Assembly (NCBI GenBank): GCA_903840265.1
Contig: CAIMFH010000132.1
Coordinates: forward strand, 1-64,000
Reading direction: 5' to 3'
DNA length: 64,000 bases
Origin: an uncultured Schlesneria sp.
GTDB lineage: Bacteria; Planctomycetota; Planctomycetia; Planctomycetales; Planctomycetaceae
Shown here: piece after piece, positions 48,046 through 57,061 of the stretch
Numbering within the stretch: the stretch's first letter is position 1
Layout: each line of letters opens with the position of its first letter
Position numbers and translations under genes: made by a program
The notes under the pieces: generated by a model
What the model was told of the DNA's origin: nothing
The model's database searches: none
Seen by the model: only the letters and a program-made list of their open reading frames with translations

Positions 48046-50307
48046 ATGAGTCGATTGATCCTTAGCCTGTTGTTCGTTGGTTTCTGCAGCGCCTCGGTCC
48101 TCGCTCAAGAGAAAGCCGTTGCCCCCGCGAAAGATGAGAAGATCACTTACGAGCAACATATCCTGCCAATCTTTCGCGAGAAGTGTGGCTCCTGCCACAA
48201 CTCGAACGATAAGAAAGGGGACCTGGTCCTGGACAATTATGGCCTGACGATGCAGGGAGGAGCCTCCGGGGAAGTCGTGCGAGCCGACGGCGATGCCTCA
48301 CAGAGCCAGCTGTATCTCGTCATTGCCCATCTCGCTGAACCGACCATGCCGCCGCAGCAACCGAAGCTGCCCGATGAACAACTGACGTTGGTTCGGCGCT
48401 GGATCGAAGGGGGCGCGCTGGAGAATTCGGGAAGCAAGGCCAAGCCAAAGAAGAACACGGCGATGGCCAAGGTCGAGATCTCGAATCAGCGACCTGCCGG
48501 TCCTCCCCCAATGCCCGAGAGTCTGCCGATTGATCCGTTGCTGGTTGCCAGCCGCGGCAACGGCGTGACGGCCCTCGCAGTGAACCCCTGGTCGCCGATC
48601 GCCGCCGTTGCGGGCCACAAGCAGATCTTCTTGTACAACACACAGACACTGGAACTCGAAGGTGTTCTGCCATTCCCTGAAGGTGTCGCTCACATCCTCA
48701 AGTTCACTCGCGATGGCCAGTGGCTAATGGCCGGTGGCGGACGCGGATCGCATTCAGGGAAAGTCGTCCTCTGGGAATTGAAGACCGGCAAGCGCATTGC
48801 TGAAGTCGGCTCCGAATACGATGTGGTCTTGGCTGCCGACATCAGTCCCGATCACACCCAAGTCGCTTTGGGTGGTCCGAAGAAGATCGTTCGCGTCTAC
48901 GACACTTCGACGGGTGAATTGCTCTACGAAAAGAACAAGCACACCGACTGGATCACAGCACTCGAATACAGCCCCGACGGAGTGTTGCTGGCCACGGCCG
49001 ATCGCAGCAATGGCCTGGTCGTGTGGGAAGCATTCACGGGACGCGAGTTCTATTTCCTGACAGGGCATACGGCACCGATTACAGATGTTAGTTGGGCTCC
49101 CGATTCAAACATTCTGGCCTCGTGCAGTGAAGACTCCACGATTCGCCTTTGGGAAATGCAGAACGGAAACCAGGTCAAGAACTGGGGCGCTCACGGCGGC
49201 GGTGTTTCTGCTGTGGAGTTCACGCGAGACAATCGCATCGCATCGACAGGCCGCGACAACCAAGCCAAGCTGTGGGATCTGAACGGAGCGGCTATTCGAG
49301 GCTTCGGCGGGTTGGGCGACCTGGGAATGGAGGTCGCCTTCGACTCGGACGCTGATCGTATTCTCGCTGGTGATTTGACGGGGAACATCCAGGTCTGGAA
49401 CGCCAAGGACGGTGCCGTCATTGGCCAACTCAGCACGAACCCACCGTCTTTGACGAAACGGATCGAAGCGACAACTCAATCCTTCACTGCGGCCGAGGCT
49501 GCCGCCAATCAAGGGAACGCCGCGCTGGCGGCGATCAACAAAGGGATTGCAGACCGCAAAGCCGCCGCAGAAGCGGCGATGAAGGTATCAGCCGAAGCTC
49601 AAGCAGCAATCGAACCGGCGACCAACGCCAAGGCCGCGGCGGACGCAGATATCGTTGCCAAGACGACAGCACTGCAAACGACAGAAACAAACCTGACGAC
49701 CACAACCGCAGCGCAGGCGAAGGCGGCCGCGGAACGAGATGCCGCGAAGAAGGTCACTTCCGATTTGGACATCAAAGTGAAGGCGGCCACCGAGGCAGTC
49801 GCTGCGAATGAAGTCGCGGTGAATCAAGCACTCGCTGCAGTCGAGGCAAAACCTGAGGACGCCGCCGTCAAAGCCGCCGCGGCAGAAGCGACGAAGAAGC
49901 TGACGGAGGCTTTGGCAGCTCAGTCTGAATTGGCCAAGCAAAAGAGTGCCTCGATTCAAGAGTTGCCGGCCAAGACAGAAGCGATCGGCGTCTCGACCAT
50001 CGCACTGAATGCCGCAAAAACCGCTAAAGAGAAAGCAGCGACCGAGAAGACAGCAGCAGACAAAGTCGTCGTGGATGCCACCGCCAAGCTAAAGGCCGTG
50101 GCCGACGCCGCCGTTGTCGCCAAGGCCAACGCCGAGAAAGCAGTCGCCGCCGCCGTTGTCACACCTGAACTTCAAAAGCAACTCGCCGATACTGAAACGG
50201 CGGCGAAAGCCGCGTTGGAAAAAGCAGCGATCGTCAAAGGGCAATTGGAACGGCTGAACGCGGCAAAAGGTCGAACATTGCAAGTCGCCGAAGGCCCCGC
50301 CAAGTAA
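48046..50307 (+). CDS. cytochrome c / WD40 propeller / coiled-coil exported protein
   Basis: The 753-residue protein has three parts after its signal peptide (LILSLLFVGFCSASVLAQ). A planctomycete-type cytochrome c domain has CGSCHN at residues 47-52. A WD40 beta-propeller covers about residues 165-470 (repeats such as WAPDSNILASCSEDSTIRLW). The C-terminus, residues about 472-753, is a very Ala/Lys/Glu-rich, nearly uninterrupted coiled coil without Pro-rich breaks. The cytochrome-WD40 fusion is known in Planctomycetes; the 280-residue coiled-coil tail may span the periplasm or cause oligomerisation. GGAG lies 8 nt before the ATG at 48046. Confidence 0.88.
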   Translation: MSRLILSLLFVGFCSASVLAQEKAVAPAKDEKITYEQHILPIFREKCGSCHNSNDKKGDLVLDNYGLTMQGGASGEVVRADGDASQSQLYLVIAHLAEPTMPPQQPKLPDEQLTLVRRWIEGGALENSGSKAKPKKNTAMAKVEISNQRPAGPPPMPESLPIDPLLVASRGNGVTALAVNPWSPIAAVAGHKQIFLYNTQTLELEGVLPFPEGVAHILKFTRDGQWLMAGGGRGSHSGKVVLWELKTGKRIAEVGSEYDVVLAADISPDHTQVALGGPKKIVRVYDTSTGELLYEKNKHTDWITALEYSPDGVLLATADRSNGLVVWEAFTGREFYFLTGHTAPITDVSWAPDSNILASCSEDSTIRLWEMQNGNQVKNWGAHGGGVSAVEFTRDNRIASTGRDNQAKLWDLNGAAIRGFGGLGDLGMEVAFDSDADRILAGDLTGNIQVWNAKDGAVIGQLSTNPPSLTKRIEATTQSFTAAEAAANQGNAALAAINKGIADRKAAAEAAMKVSAEAQAAIEPATNAKAAADADIVAKTTALQTTETNLTTTTAAQAKAAAERDAAKKVTSDLDIKVKAATEAVAANEVAVNQALAAVEAKPEDAAVKAAAAEATKKLTEALAAQSELAKQKSASIQELPAKTEAIGVSTIALNAAKTAKEKAATEKTAADKVVVDATAKLKAVADAAVVAKANAEKAVAAAVVTPELQKQLADTETAAKAALEKAAIVKGQLERLNAAKGRTLQVAEGPAK

Positions 50308-50431
50308 CACGAGTTCTTTGGTCTTCCCTGGAATGGCTGGCGGCGATCGTTTCCACTTTGTTCCGCATTCGTGCAAGATACTCCGACACGCTGCCACGAC
50401 AGGATCACTACGACGGAAGGCCGCACGACAG

Positions 50432-51664
50432 ATGTCCTCGCAATTCTTCAGCCGCTGTCGAATCACTTTTCTCGCTTCGCTGGTCTCGCTGGCAGCGGCC
50501 ACGGCCCATGCGGGTGACTCACCGCAGTTTCGCGGTCCTGATGGCGAAGGGCATTCTTCTGAAAAGAACCTGCCATTGACGTGGAGCGAATCCGAGAACA
50601 TTCGCTGGCTGCGAGATATCGAAGGACTGGGTTGGTCGACTCCATCCATCGAAGGTTCGCAGATCTGGATTACCACGGCGACCGACGAAGGAAAATCGCT
50701 GCGAGTGATCTGTTTGAATAAAGATACTGGCGACGTGGTGGTTGACGAAGAAGTCTTCCACCATGACGACCCTGGGCAGATCCATTCCAAGAACAGCTTT
50801 GCATCGCCATCGGTGCTGATCGACGGAGATCGCCTTTATGTCCACTTCGGCAAACTGGGAACTGCTTGTCTTGATCGCAGTGGTAAAGTGATCTGGAAGA
50901 ACGAACAGAAGTACAATCATCGACACGGACCAGCCGGCAGCCCGGTCGTCTACGAAAACCTGCTAATCCTGGTCTGTGACGGAACTGATGTGCAGTACAT
51001 CACCGCACTCGACAAGAAGACCGGCGACGAAGTGTGGAAGACGACACGCGATGGCGCGATGGCCTATTCCACGCCACTGCTGGTTGATGTCGAGGGGAAG
51101 AAGCAACTGATCAGCACGGGCGGAGAATGGGCGATGGGGTACGACCCGAAGACCGGTAAAGAGATCTGGCGTTTCCGCTATCCCAAGGGCTACTCAAACG
51201 TACCGCGCCCTGTCTATGGCAACGGGATCGTCTACTTGTGTTCGGGCTATGACAAACCGTGGCTGTACGCCGTGAAGCCAACGGGCGAAGGCGACATCAC
51301 CGAATCGAACCTGGTCTGGAAGCTCGAACGTGGTGCGCCCTTGAATCCGTCGCCGCTTCTCTTGGGCGAAGATCTTTACATCGTCAGCGACAATGGGATC
51401 GCTCAATGTCTAGATGCGAAGACGGGTGAGCCGCACTGGCAGAAGCGCCTGGGTGGAAATTTCTCAGCGTCGCCACTCCTCGCCGACGGACGGCTCTATC
51501 TGCTGGATGAAGCAGGCAAAGCCTACGTCATTGAGCCAAGTCATGACGAGTACAAAGAACTCGCCGTAAACATATTGCCCGGTCGCACACTGGCGAGCAT
51601 CGCCGCAGCGGACGGAGCGTTGTTCTTGCGCACAGACAAGGCGCTGTACCGCATCCAGAAATAG
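50432..51664 (+). CDS. PQQ-type beta-propeller exported protein
   Basis: The 410-residue protein has a signal peptide (TFLASLVSLAAATAHAG) and then the PQQ-binding-like repeat pattern, starting with SPQFRGPDGEGHS and repeated segments such as CLDRSGKVIWKNEQ, ALDKKTGDEVWKT and GYDPKTGKEIWRF. It has no dehydrogenase active-site motifs, so a scaffold or BamB-like role is as likely as an enzyme. The frame is open from 50318, but the ATG at 50432 follows GGAAGG and gives a normal leader. It ends the collinear series of exported proteins. Confidence 0.85.
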   Translation: MSSQFFSRCRITFLASLVSLAAATAHAGDSPQFRGPDGEGHSSEKNLPLTWSESENIRWLRDIEGLGWSTPSIEGSQIWITTATDEGKSLRVICLNKDTGDVVVDEEVFHHDDPGQIHSKNSFASPSVLIDGDRLYVHFGKLGTACLDRSGKVIWKNEQKYNHRHGPAGSPVVYENLLILVCDGTDVQYITALDKKTGDEVWKTTRDGAMAYSTPLLVDVEGKKQLISTGGEWAMGYDPKTGKEIWRFRYPKGYSNVPRPVYGNGIVYLCSGYDKPWLYAVKPTGEGDITESNLVWKLERGAPLNPSPLLLGEDLYIVSDNGIAQCLDAKTGEPHWQKRLGGNFSASPLLADGRLYLLDEAGKAYVIEPSHDEYKELAVNILPGRTLASIAAADGALFLRTDKALYRIQK

Positions 51665-51734
51665 CGCCTGTCAGCCTTCTCTGCGCCCTTCAAGTCTCCG
51701 CCGTTCAATTTCCCCTTCGAGCGAGAAGCCGCCG

Positions 51735-52508
51735 CTACTCCTGGCGGATCGCGACAAGTAGCCCATCCCACAGTTCGATGCGGGACCGGATCGACAGGAT
51801 CGCGGTTCGTTGCGCCGCCTGCTGACGTTGAGCGTCCTCTTGGCACAGGCTCTCGACAAGTCGCCGTGCCAGCGGGCCATGATCGTTGGCGTCCAGTTCG
51901 ATGTGCCGGTTGAGATAATGCACCAACCTGCCAACGTGTACTCCATGCCGCGGCAGCGACTTCACAAGTCGAGTGAACATATCAGGGATCACGTCTTCTC
52001 GACCATAGAAGAACGCCGAAGCGACTTCGTGCGGCAACCCCTGCTGGGCCAATCGCATCGTCGACAGGACAAAGCGGCGAGTGCTGGGCAGAATCGCCAC
52101 GCTTGCGAGTGCTTGATCGATCGGGGTTCCTGCCGAAACGGCTTTCAGGAAGTCACGAATTGGCAGAGTGTCGGCGCCGACTTCATCCATAGCCTGAAGA
52201 TACAGTTCGAAATGACTGGCATAGCCACCGCGACCATCTTCGTCGCACTCTTCGCCCAGCACGATCTCGTTGATGAATCGACTGACGCGTGCATCGGCCG
52301 GAGGCATCCATGGAACGGCGCAGCAGGTCACCAGTTGTTGCAGGCGTTTCAAGAGGGACATGAAATCCCATACGGCAAACACATGCTCTCGCATGAATAG
52401 CCGCACGTTGTCTGCCGTCTGGACTGAATCGTACAAAGGATGCTGAAACAATTGCTGCCGCAAGATCGACAGATCGGTGACTTCGTCAGTCACCTCGGGA
52501 ACCGTCAT
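51735..52508 (-). CDS. DUF3050 protein, haem-oxygenase-like fold
   Basis: The 257-residue protein matches the DUF3050 family: LRQQLFQHPLYDSVQTADNV, MREHVFAVWDFMSLLKRLQ, VPWMPPADARVSRFINEIVL and HYLNRHIELDANDHGPLA. The fold is thought to be a haem-oxygenase-like helical bundle; conserved His and Glu residues (HFELY, RHIELD) could bind a di-iron centre. No signal peptide is seen, and the reaction is unknown. It lies downstream of the asparaginase gene on the same strand, 155 bp away. Confidence 0.88.
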   Translation of the reverse strand: MTVPEVTDEVTDLSILRQQLFQHPLYDSVQTADNVRLFMREHVFAVWDFMSLLKRLQQLVTCCAVPWMPPADARVSRFINEIVLGEECDEDGRGGYASHFELYLQAMDEVGADTLPIRDFLKAVSAGTPIDQALASVAILPSTRRFVLSTMRLAQQGLPHEVASAFFYGREDVIPDMFTRLVKSLPRHGVHVGRLVHYLNRHIELDANDHGPLARRLVESLCQEDAQRQQAAQRTAILSIRSRIELWDGLLVAIRQE

Positions 52509-52663
52509 GACATACTTTCTAAATCGTCGCTGCCATTAAGTACAGATCTGAAACATAGAGGAAGAAAGGAACCACGGAATACACGGAACAAATACTAATT
52601 CAGAGCCCTTCTTCATTTCGTGTCTTCTGTGCTTCAAATCTCCGCCTTCGAACTATGGAAGTC

Positions 52664-53695
52664 TCATTCTTCGTAGATCTTGATCTGGACGGTGCCATCT
52701 TTAGTGATGCAACCTCGATAGAGACCCTCCGAATTGTAGGCGGTGACGAATTTGCCGGCTCGATCTAAAACGATTGCCGCCCCTTCGCCTCCCGCATTCT
52801 TCAGTTGCTTGTTAATGACATCGTCGGAAGCAGCAGCACCTGACAGGCCTTTGTATTTCATCTGCGACACGATTTCGTGAGAGACCGCATAACGAATAAA
52901 GAATTCACCGTGACCGGTGCATGAAATCGCGGCGGCATCGTTATCGGCGTAAGTTCCCGCCCCAATGATCGGTGAATCGCCCACGCGACCCGCCATCTTG
53001 TTGGTCATGCCGCCAGTAGAGGTTCCTGCCGCTAGGTTTCCCATCCCGTCCAGACTGACGGCACCGACGGTCCCATATTCGGACTTCTTCTTCGGCAGTT
53101 CAGGCTGCAATGATTCGGCATCACTTCGTTTCTTCTTCGCTTCTTCCTCGCGCTTCCAGATCTCTTCGATCGCCTTACGCCTTGGCTCGGTTGCGAAGTA
53201 CGACGGATCGACAATTTCCAAACCCTGTTGCTTCGCGAAGCTATCGGCACCTTTACCAATCAGCAGCACATGCTTGGACTTCTCCATGACGGCACGAGCC
53301 CCGCTAATCGGGTTCTTCACGGTCATCACCCCGGCCATCGCCCCGGCCTTCTTCGTCTTCCCTTCCATGATGCTGGCATCGAGTTCATTCGTGCCGGCAT
53401 TTGTGAAGACAGCTCCTTTGCCAGCGTTGAAGACAGGCAAGTCTTCCATCACACGGATCGCCGCTTCAACAGCATCCAGGCTGGAGCCCCCTGCTTTGAG
53501 CTTGGCGTGACCTGCTTCGAGAGCACTCTTCAATCCCGCGCGGACTTCTTTGTCCAACTCAGGCGTCATTTCTTTCTTATCGACACCAATGCCGCCGTGA
53601 ATCCCCAGCACGACATCGGCAACGACCTGATCTGCAGCTTGAATCATGTTCGTCATCGTGAACAGCACCATCCCTGAAATAAGTATGCGTAACAT
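52664..53695 (-). CDS. plant-type isoaspartyl peptidase/L-asparaginase, secreted
   Basis: The 343-residue Ntn-hydrolase is expected to cleave itself before Thr209 (EYGTVGAV), which becomes the nucleophile of the beta subunit. Other family marks are GIHGGIGVD, NAGKGAVFTNAGTNELDASI and STGGMTNKMAGRVGDSPIIG. It hydrolyses asparagine or beta-aspartyl peptides. A signal peptide (ILISGMVLFTMTNMIQA) indicates export. A Lys/Glu-rich linker (KREEEAKKKRSDAES) lies just before the cleavage point. It follows the RbsA-like gene by 25 bp, so the two are probably co-transcribed. Confidence 0.93.
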   Translation of the reverse strand: MLRILISGMVLFTMTNMIQAADQVVADVVLGIHGGIGVDKKEMTPELDKEVRAGLKSALEAGHAKLKAGGSSLDAVEAAIRVMEDLPVFNAGKGAVFTNAGTNELDASIMEGKTKKAGAMAGVMTVKNPISGARAVMEKSKHVLLIGKGADSFAKQQGLEIVDPSYFATEPRRKAIEEIWKREEEAKKKRSDAESLQPELPKKKSEYGTVGAVSLDGMGNLAAGTSTGGMTNKMAGRVGDSPIIGAGTYADNDAAAISCTGHGEFFIRYAVSHEIVSQMKYKGLSGAAASDDVINKQLKNAGGEGAAIVLDRAGKFVTAYNSEGLYRGCITKDGTVQIKIYEE

Positions 53696-53720
53696 TTCTG
53701 CTTTCCCGGCCTGAGGTCGA

Positions 53721-55217
53721 TTACAACGAGACCGCCACGCTCATAATGGCTTCTTCAGTCCAGTCCTTCGTGGGACGGACTTCCTTCAACTGACCACGCG
53801 ACATCACCCCGATGCGATCGCACACCGCCAGAAGCTCCGTGAGATACGAACTGACGAACACGACAGCCTTGCCCTGCGCGGCCAGTTCTCCCATCAGTCG
53901 ATAGATCTCTGATTTGGTGCCGACATCGATTCCCCGTGTCGGTTCATCGAGCAACAGCACATCAGCTTGCTGATGCAACACCCGCGCGATCGCCACTTTT
54001 TGTTGATTGCCTCCAGAAAGCTCGCCGATCGCCTGCTCGGGTGATCCTGCTTTCACTTGCAGGCGCTTCATCCAATGGACGACGGCTTCACGCCGACGGC
54101 GCAGATTGAGCCACCCGAATCGTGAATAGGGCTGCAGATAGCTGTAGGTTAAGTTGTCGGCGATCGTTCGTGCCTGCGCCAACCCTTCGGACTTGCGGTC
54201 TTCCGAAACCAGCCCGAGACCCGCGCGAATACGACTGCGAGTTGTCGCAGCAGGACTCAGCTCAGCAACTTTGACATGGCCGCTGCTAACCGGATCGAGC
54301 GCAAACAGACATCGCAACAATTCCGTTCGCCCAGCACCGATCAGCCCCGACAAGCCAAGGATCTCGCCCCGCCTGATTTCCAATGAGACATTCCGCGGCG
54401 ATTTGACTCCGCTGACATTGTCGATCGTCAGCAGAACTTCACCCGGGTTGTGCGGTACGGTGGGAAACAATTCCGAGACACCACGGCCGACCATCAACGA
54501 AACGATTTGCGAATCGGTGGTGCCAGCGAGTTCACCCGCGCCCACCGAGCGACCGTCGCGTAAGACGGCATAGCAGTCACAGACGCGGCGGATCTCTTCC
54601 AGGAAGTGACTGATGTACACGACCCCCAGGCCGGCATCGCGCAGCTTCCCGATCACGGAGAACAAGTGTTCCACATCTTGCTTTGTCAAAGAACTCGTCG
54701 GCTCATCAAAGACGATCACCTTGGAATCACTCACCAAGGCTCTGGCGATCTCAACCAGTTGCTGAACCGCAATCGAAAGCTCGCCAACAGGAACCTCGGG
54801 TCGCAAATCAGGATGACCAAGCAATCGAAGTGCTCGCTGAACCTTCTCGCGTTGTGCCCGCCGATCGAGAACTGCGAAACCAGCCCGTCCCACCGAACGG
54901 CATTCCTGACCGAGCATGATGTTGTCTTCGACCGACAAATGCGGTGCCAGGCTCAGTTCCTGGTAGATCATGCTGACGCCGGCCAGGCGAGCGTCGTTCG
55001 GACCACGTGGCGAGTAAGGTTGTCCCGACAGCAGCATCGCTCCGGAATCGGGTGCGTGCGCGCCGCTCAACACTTTCATCAGCGTGCTCTTCCCGGCACC
55101 GTTCTCGCCGATCAGCGCTAACACTCGGCCGGCGGGAACGCCAAGCTCAACATTGCTAAGCGCCTGTGTCGCGCCGAAGCGTTTGGAGATCCCTGTCATC
55201 GAAAGCAGATCAGGCAT
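53721..55217 (-). CDS. sugar ABC transporter ATP-binding protein, RbsA-type
   Basis: The 498-residue protein has two fused ABC domains. The first has Walker A GENGAGKST (37-45) and Walker B VIVFDEPTSSL. The second has the degenerate Walker A LIGAGRTEL typical of RbsA/MglA and an intact signature ELSGGNQQKVAIARVL with Walker B LLLDEPTRGID. In this family both halves sit in one chain that drives uptake of monosaccharides such as ribose or galactose, or of autoinducer-2. No permease or periplasmic binding protein lies nearby; the neighbours are an asparaginase and a divergent lactonase-like gene. The open frame begins at 55256; the ATG at 55217 aligns best with the family start. Confidence 0.92.
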   Translation of the reverse strand: MPDLLSMTGISKRFGATQALSNVELGVPAGRVLALIGENGAGKSTLMKVLSGAHAPDSGAMLLSGQPYSPRGPNDARLAGVSMIYQELSLAPHLSVEDNIMLGQECRSVGRAGFAVLDRRAQREKVQRALRLLGHPDLRPEVPVGELSIAVQQLVEIARALVSDSKVIVFDEPTSSLTKQDVEHLFSVIGKLRDAGLGVVYISHFLEEIRRVCDCYAVLRDGRSVGAGELAGTTDSQIVSLMVGRGVSELFPTVPHNPGEVLLTIDNVSGVKSPRNVSLEIRRGEILGLSGLIGAGRTELLRCLFALDPVSSGHVKVAELSPAATTRSRIRAGLGLVSEDRKSEGLAQARTIADNLTYSYLQPYSRFGWLNLRRRREAVVHWMKRLQVKAGSPEQAIGELSGGNQQKVAIARVLHQQADVLLLDEPTRGIDVGTKSEIYRLMGELAAQGKAVVFVSSYLTELLAVCDRIGVMSRGQLKEVRPTKDWTEEAIMSVAVSL

Positions 55218-55324
55218 GGTGCATTCAGCATAGATCATGGCACGCTTGTTGACCACAGAAGATAGTCAATGAATCTTGTCGAAGACAACAACAGACACAC
55301 TGATTTGCCCACGTTTCCACCCGG

Positions 55325-55338
55325 ATCACAAGTGTGAT
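55325..55338. promoter_or_regulatory. ATCACA-AG-TGTGAT palindrome between divergent genes
   Basis: A perfect 6-bp inverted repeat with a 2-bp centre lies between the RbsA-like and SMP-30-like genes. The half-sites TCACA/TGTGA are those of CRP/FNR-family sites but in reversed arrangement with a shorter spacer, so the regulator is unknown. Confidence 0.3.
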
Positions 55339-55409
55339 AACTTGCCCACCTCCGTGATTCTCACGGTGCATTTCCATCTGTCGAACATCTCGCGTTCTGA
55401 GGAGCAACA

Positions 55410-56549
55410 ATGACCGAGCCACTTGCCAGCCAGCCGTCTGATCCCTCCAGTGACTTCGCAGTACCTCGACGATCGTTTCTTGCAGCGACTGCAGCCGCAG
55501 TCGGCTGGGCATCGAATGCGTTGGCGCGCGACTATGGCCCGCACGTTCAACCAGTGCGTTACCCCGATCCTGACATCGTGACGCTCGATCCACGATTCAA
55601 GAAGTACGCGCTCGGCAACACACCGATCCAGCGCATCTATCACAGCGATCAAATGCTGTGGGCTGAAGGCCCTGCCTGGAACGGCGTCGGCAAGTATTTG
55701 CTGTGGTCAGATATCCCCAACAACATCCAGTTGCGCTGGCTGGAGGAAGACGGTCACCACAGTGTGCTGCGTAATCCAGCTGGCCACAGCAATGGCAACA
55801 CGTTCGACTATCACGGACGACAGATCTCGTGTGAACATGGCAATCGACGAGTCGTTCGCTACGAGCAAGACGGTTCAGCAACGGTGATCTGCGATCAATA
55901 TGGCGGCAAATCGTTGAATGCCCCGAATGATGCCGTGGTGCATCCAAACGGAGACATCTGGTTCACAGACCCTGGCTATGGGGGACTGATGAACTACGAA
56001 GGGAACAAAGCCGCGAATGATTCCAAGCAACCTTACCAGAAGGAAGCGGTCTATCGTGTCGATGGCAAGACCTTGAAGGTCGAGAAAGTGACCGACGAGA
56101 TCTTCAAACCGAATGGTCTGTGCTTCTCGCCCGACTACAAGAAGCTGTACGTCGCCGACACCGGTGCATCGCACTACGATGACGCACCGAAGAACATCAA
56201 AGTGTGGGATGTCGTCGAAGAGAAGAAGCTATCGAACGGTCGCGAGTTTGTTTCGATGAAGCTGGAGATGAAAGACGAGAAGGGGAATCGAGAGAAGGCG
56301 GGCTTCGCTGACGGCATTCGGTGCGATGTCGATGGCAACATCTGGGCAAGCGCGGGTTGGGTCGGAGAAGGCTATGACGGTGTGCATGTGTTCGAACCCA
56401 AAGAAGGTGTGCGCATCGGCCAGATCAAGTTGCCAGAGATCTGCAGCAACGTTTGCTTTGGTGGCACGAGGCGCAACCGGCTGTTCATGACGGCGAGCAC
56501 ATCGGTGTATGCGGTGTATGTGGAAACGAGAGGCGCTCACATTACGTGA
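55410..56549 (+). CDS. SMP-30/gluconolactonase-like protein, Tat-exported
   Basis: The 379-residue protein has a twin-arginine leader (PRRSFLAATAAAVGWASNAL) and a six-bladed propeller of the SMP-30/gluconolactonase/LRE family. Landmarks are MLWAEGPAWNGVGKYLLWSD (metal-ligand Glu), LNAPNDAVVHPNGDIWFTDP, KPNGLCFSPDYKKLYVADT and GFADGIRCDVDGNIWAS. These residues bind a divalent metal, and lactone hydrolysis is the usual activity. GAGGAG lies 6 nt before the ATG. It is divergent from the RbsA-like gene, which fits a shared role in sugar or sugar-acid use (inference). Confidence 0.9.
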   Translation: MTEPLASQPSDPSSDFAVPRRSFLAATAAAVGWASNALARDYGPHVQPVRYPDPDIVTLDPRFKKYALGNTPIQRIYHSDQMLWAEGPAWNGVGKYLLWSDIPNNIQLRWLEEDGHHSVLRNPAGHSNGNTFDYHGRQISCEHGNRRVVRYEQDGSATVICDQYGGKSLNAPNDAVVHPNGDIWFTDPGYGGLMNYEGNKAANDSKQPYQKEAVYRVDGKTLKVEKVTDEIFKPNGLCFSPDYKKLYVADTGASHYDDAPKNIKVWDVVEEKKLSNGREFVSMKLEMKDEKGNREKAGFADGIRCDVDGNIWASAGWVGEGYDGVHVFEPKEGVRIGQIKLPEICSNVCFGGTRRNRLFMTASTSVYAVYVETRGAHIT

Positions 56550-56736
56550 GTTCATTCAACCGCGTTCCTCGCGACATCTGCCGGCTTGGTTGATAGAGAA
56601 GAGATTGCAAATTGAAGAAGCAAGGCACCGCATCCCTGCTTTGGCGTCATCTTTTCGCCGCCGAACAGTGCGCGTAACCCCATAGCGGGTAATAGTCTTG
56701 CGACAGGCCGGCTGAGTTCAGACGAGCGTGCAAAGA

Positions 56737-56776
56737 AAGGAAAGAGGCGGGTGGTAAACCACTCGCCTCTTTCCTT
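56737..56776. terminator. long bidirectional hairpin
   Basis: An 18-bp stem (56737-56754 with 56759-56776) with one G-T mismatch closes a TAAA loop. Purine-rich left arm and pyrimidine-rich right arm give T-rich exits on the forward strand. It lies between the convergent SMP-30-like and histone-like genes and probably ends both transcripts. Confidence 0.7.
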
Positions 56777-56808
56777 CGTTGTAGCAATCGAGTCAGACCG
56801 AAGTCAGA

Positions 56809-56940
56809 CTAGGCTGGGGTCGCAGCCTTCTTCTTGGCGGCCTTCTTGGTGGCCTTCTTGGCTGGGGCCTTCTTAGCGACGGCCTTCTTAGTGACGGCCT
56901 TCTTAACGGCCTTCTTTGCTGCAGCTTTCTTCTTTGCCAC
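56809..56940 (-). CDS. histone H1-like Lys/Ala-rich DNA-binding protein
   Basis: The 43-residue protein consists almost only of Lys, Ala, Val, Thr and Pro, with repeats of the KKA(V/P/T)AKKA type, as in the C-terminal tail of histone H1 and the bacterial Hc1/AlgP-like proteins. Such proteins bind DNA through charge and compact the nucleoid. A strong ribosome site (GAGGAG, 7 nt upstream) decides for the GTG start at 56940 over the longer frame to 56991. No globular domain is present. Upstream lies a 24-bp perfect dyad, and beyond it a word-biased non-coding region. Confidence 0.85.
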   Translation of the reverse strand: MAKKKAAAKKAVKKAVTKKAVAKKAPAKKATKKAAKKKAATPA

Positions 56941-57037
56941 GTGTAGCTCCTCTTTCCAAGAGATACTTGTGACTGTCATTGCCGTTGGCACACCGGGCTA
57001 CGCTGATCGGCAGGACAAGTCACCATTCGAATCCATT

Positions 57038-57061
57038 CGACTTGTCAACCTTGACAAGTCG
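57038..57061. promoter_or_regulatory. 24-bp perfect dyad upstream of the histone-like gene
   Basis: Half-sites CGACTTGTCAA and TTGACAAGTCG are exact reverse complements with a 2-bp centre. A further single half-site (GACAAGTC) lies at 57014-57021. Position about 100 bp upstream of the GTG start suggests an operator; no convincing -10 hexamer was found beside it. Confidence 0.5.

Noticed and set aside
56809-56991. longer 60-residue version of the histone-like protein
   Set aside because: The extra N-terminus lacks the Lys/Ala pattern and overlaps the strong GAGGAG ribosome site that serves the GTG at 56940.
57014-57061. TTGACA hexamers as promoters of the histone-like gene
   Set aside because: No acceptable -10 hexamer lies at the right distance on either strand; the hexamers are part of the dyad.
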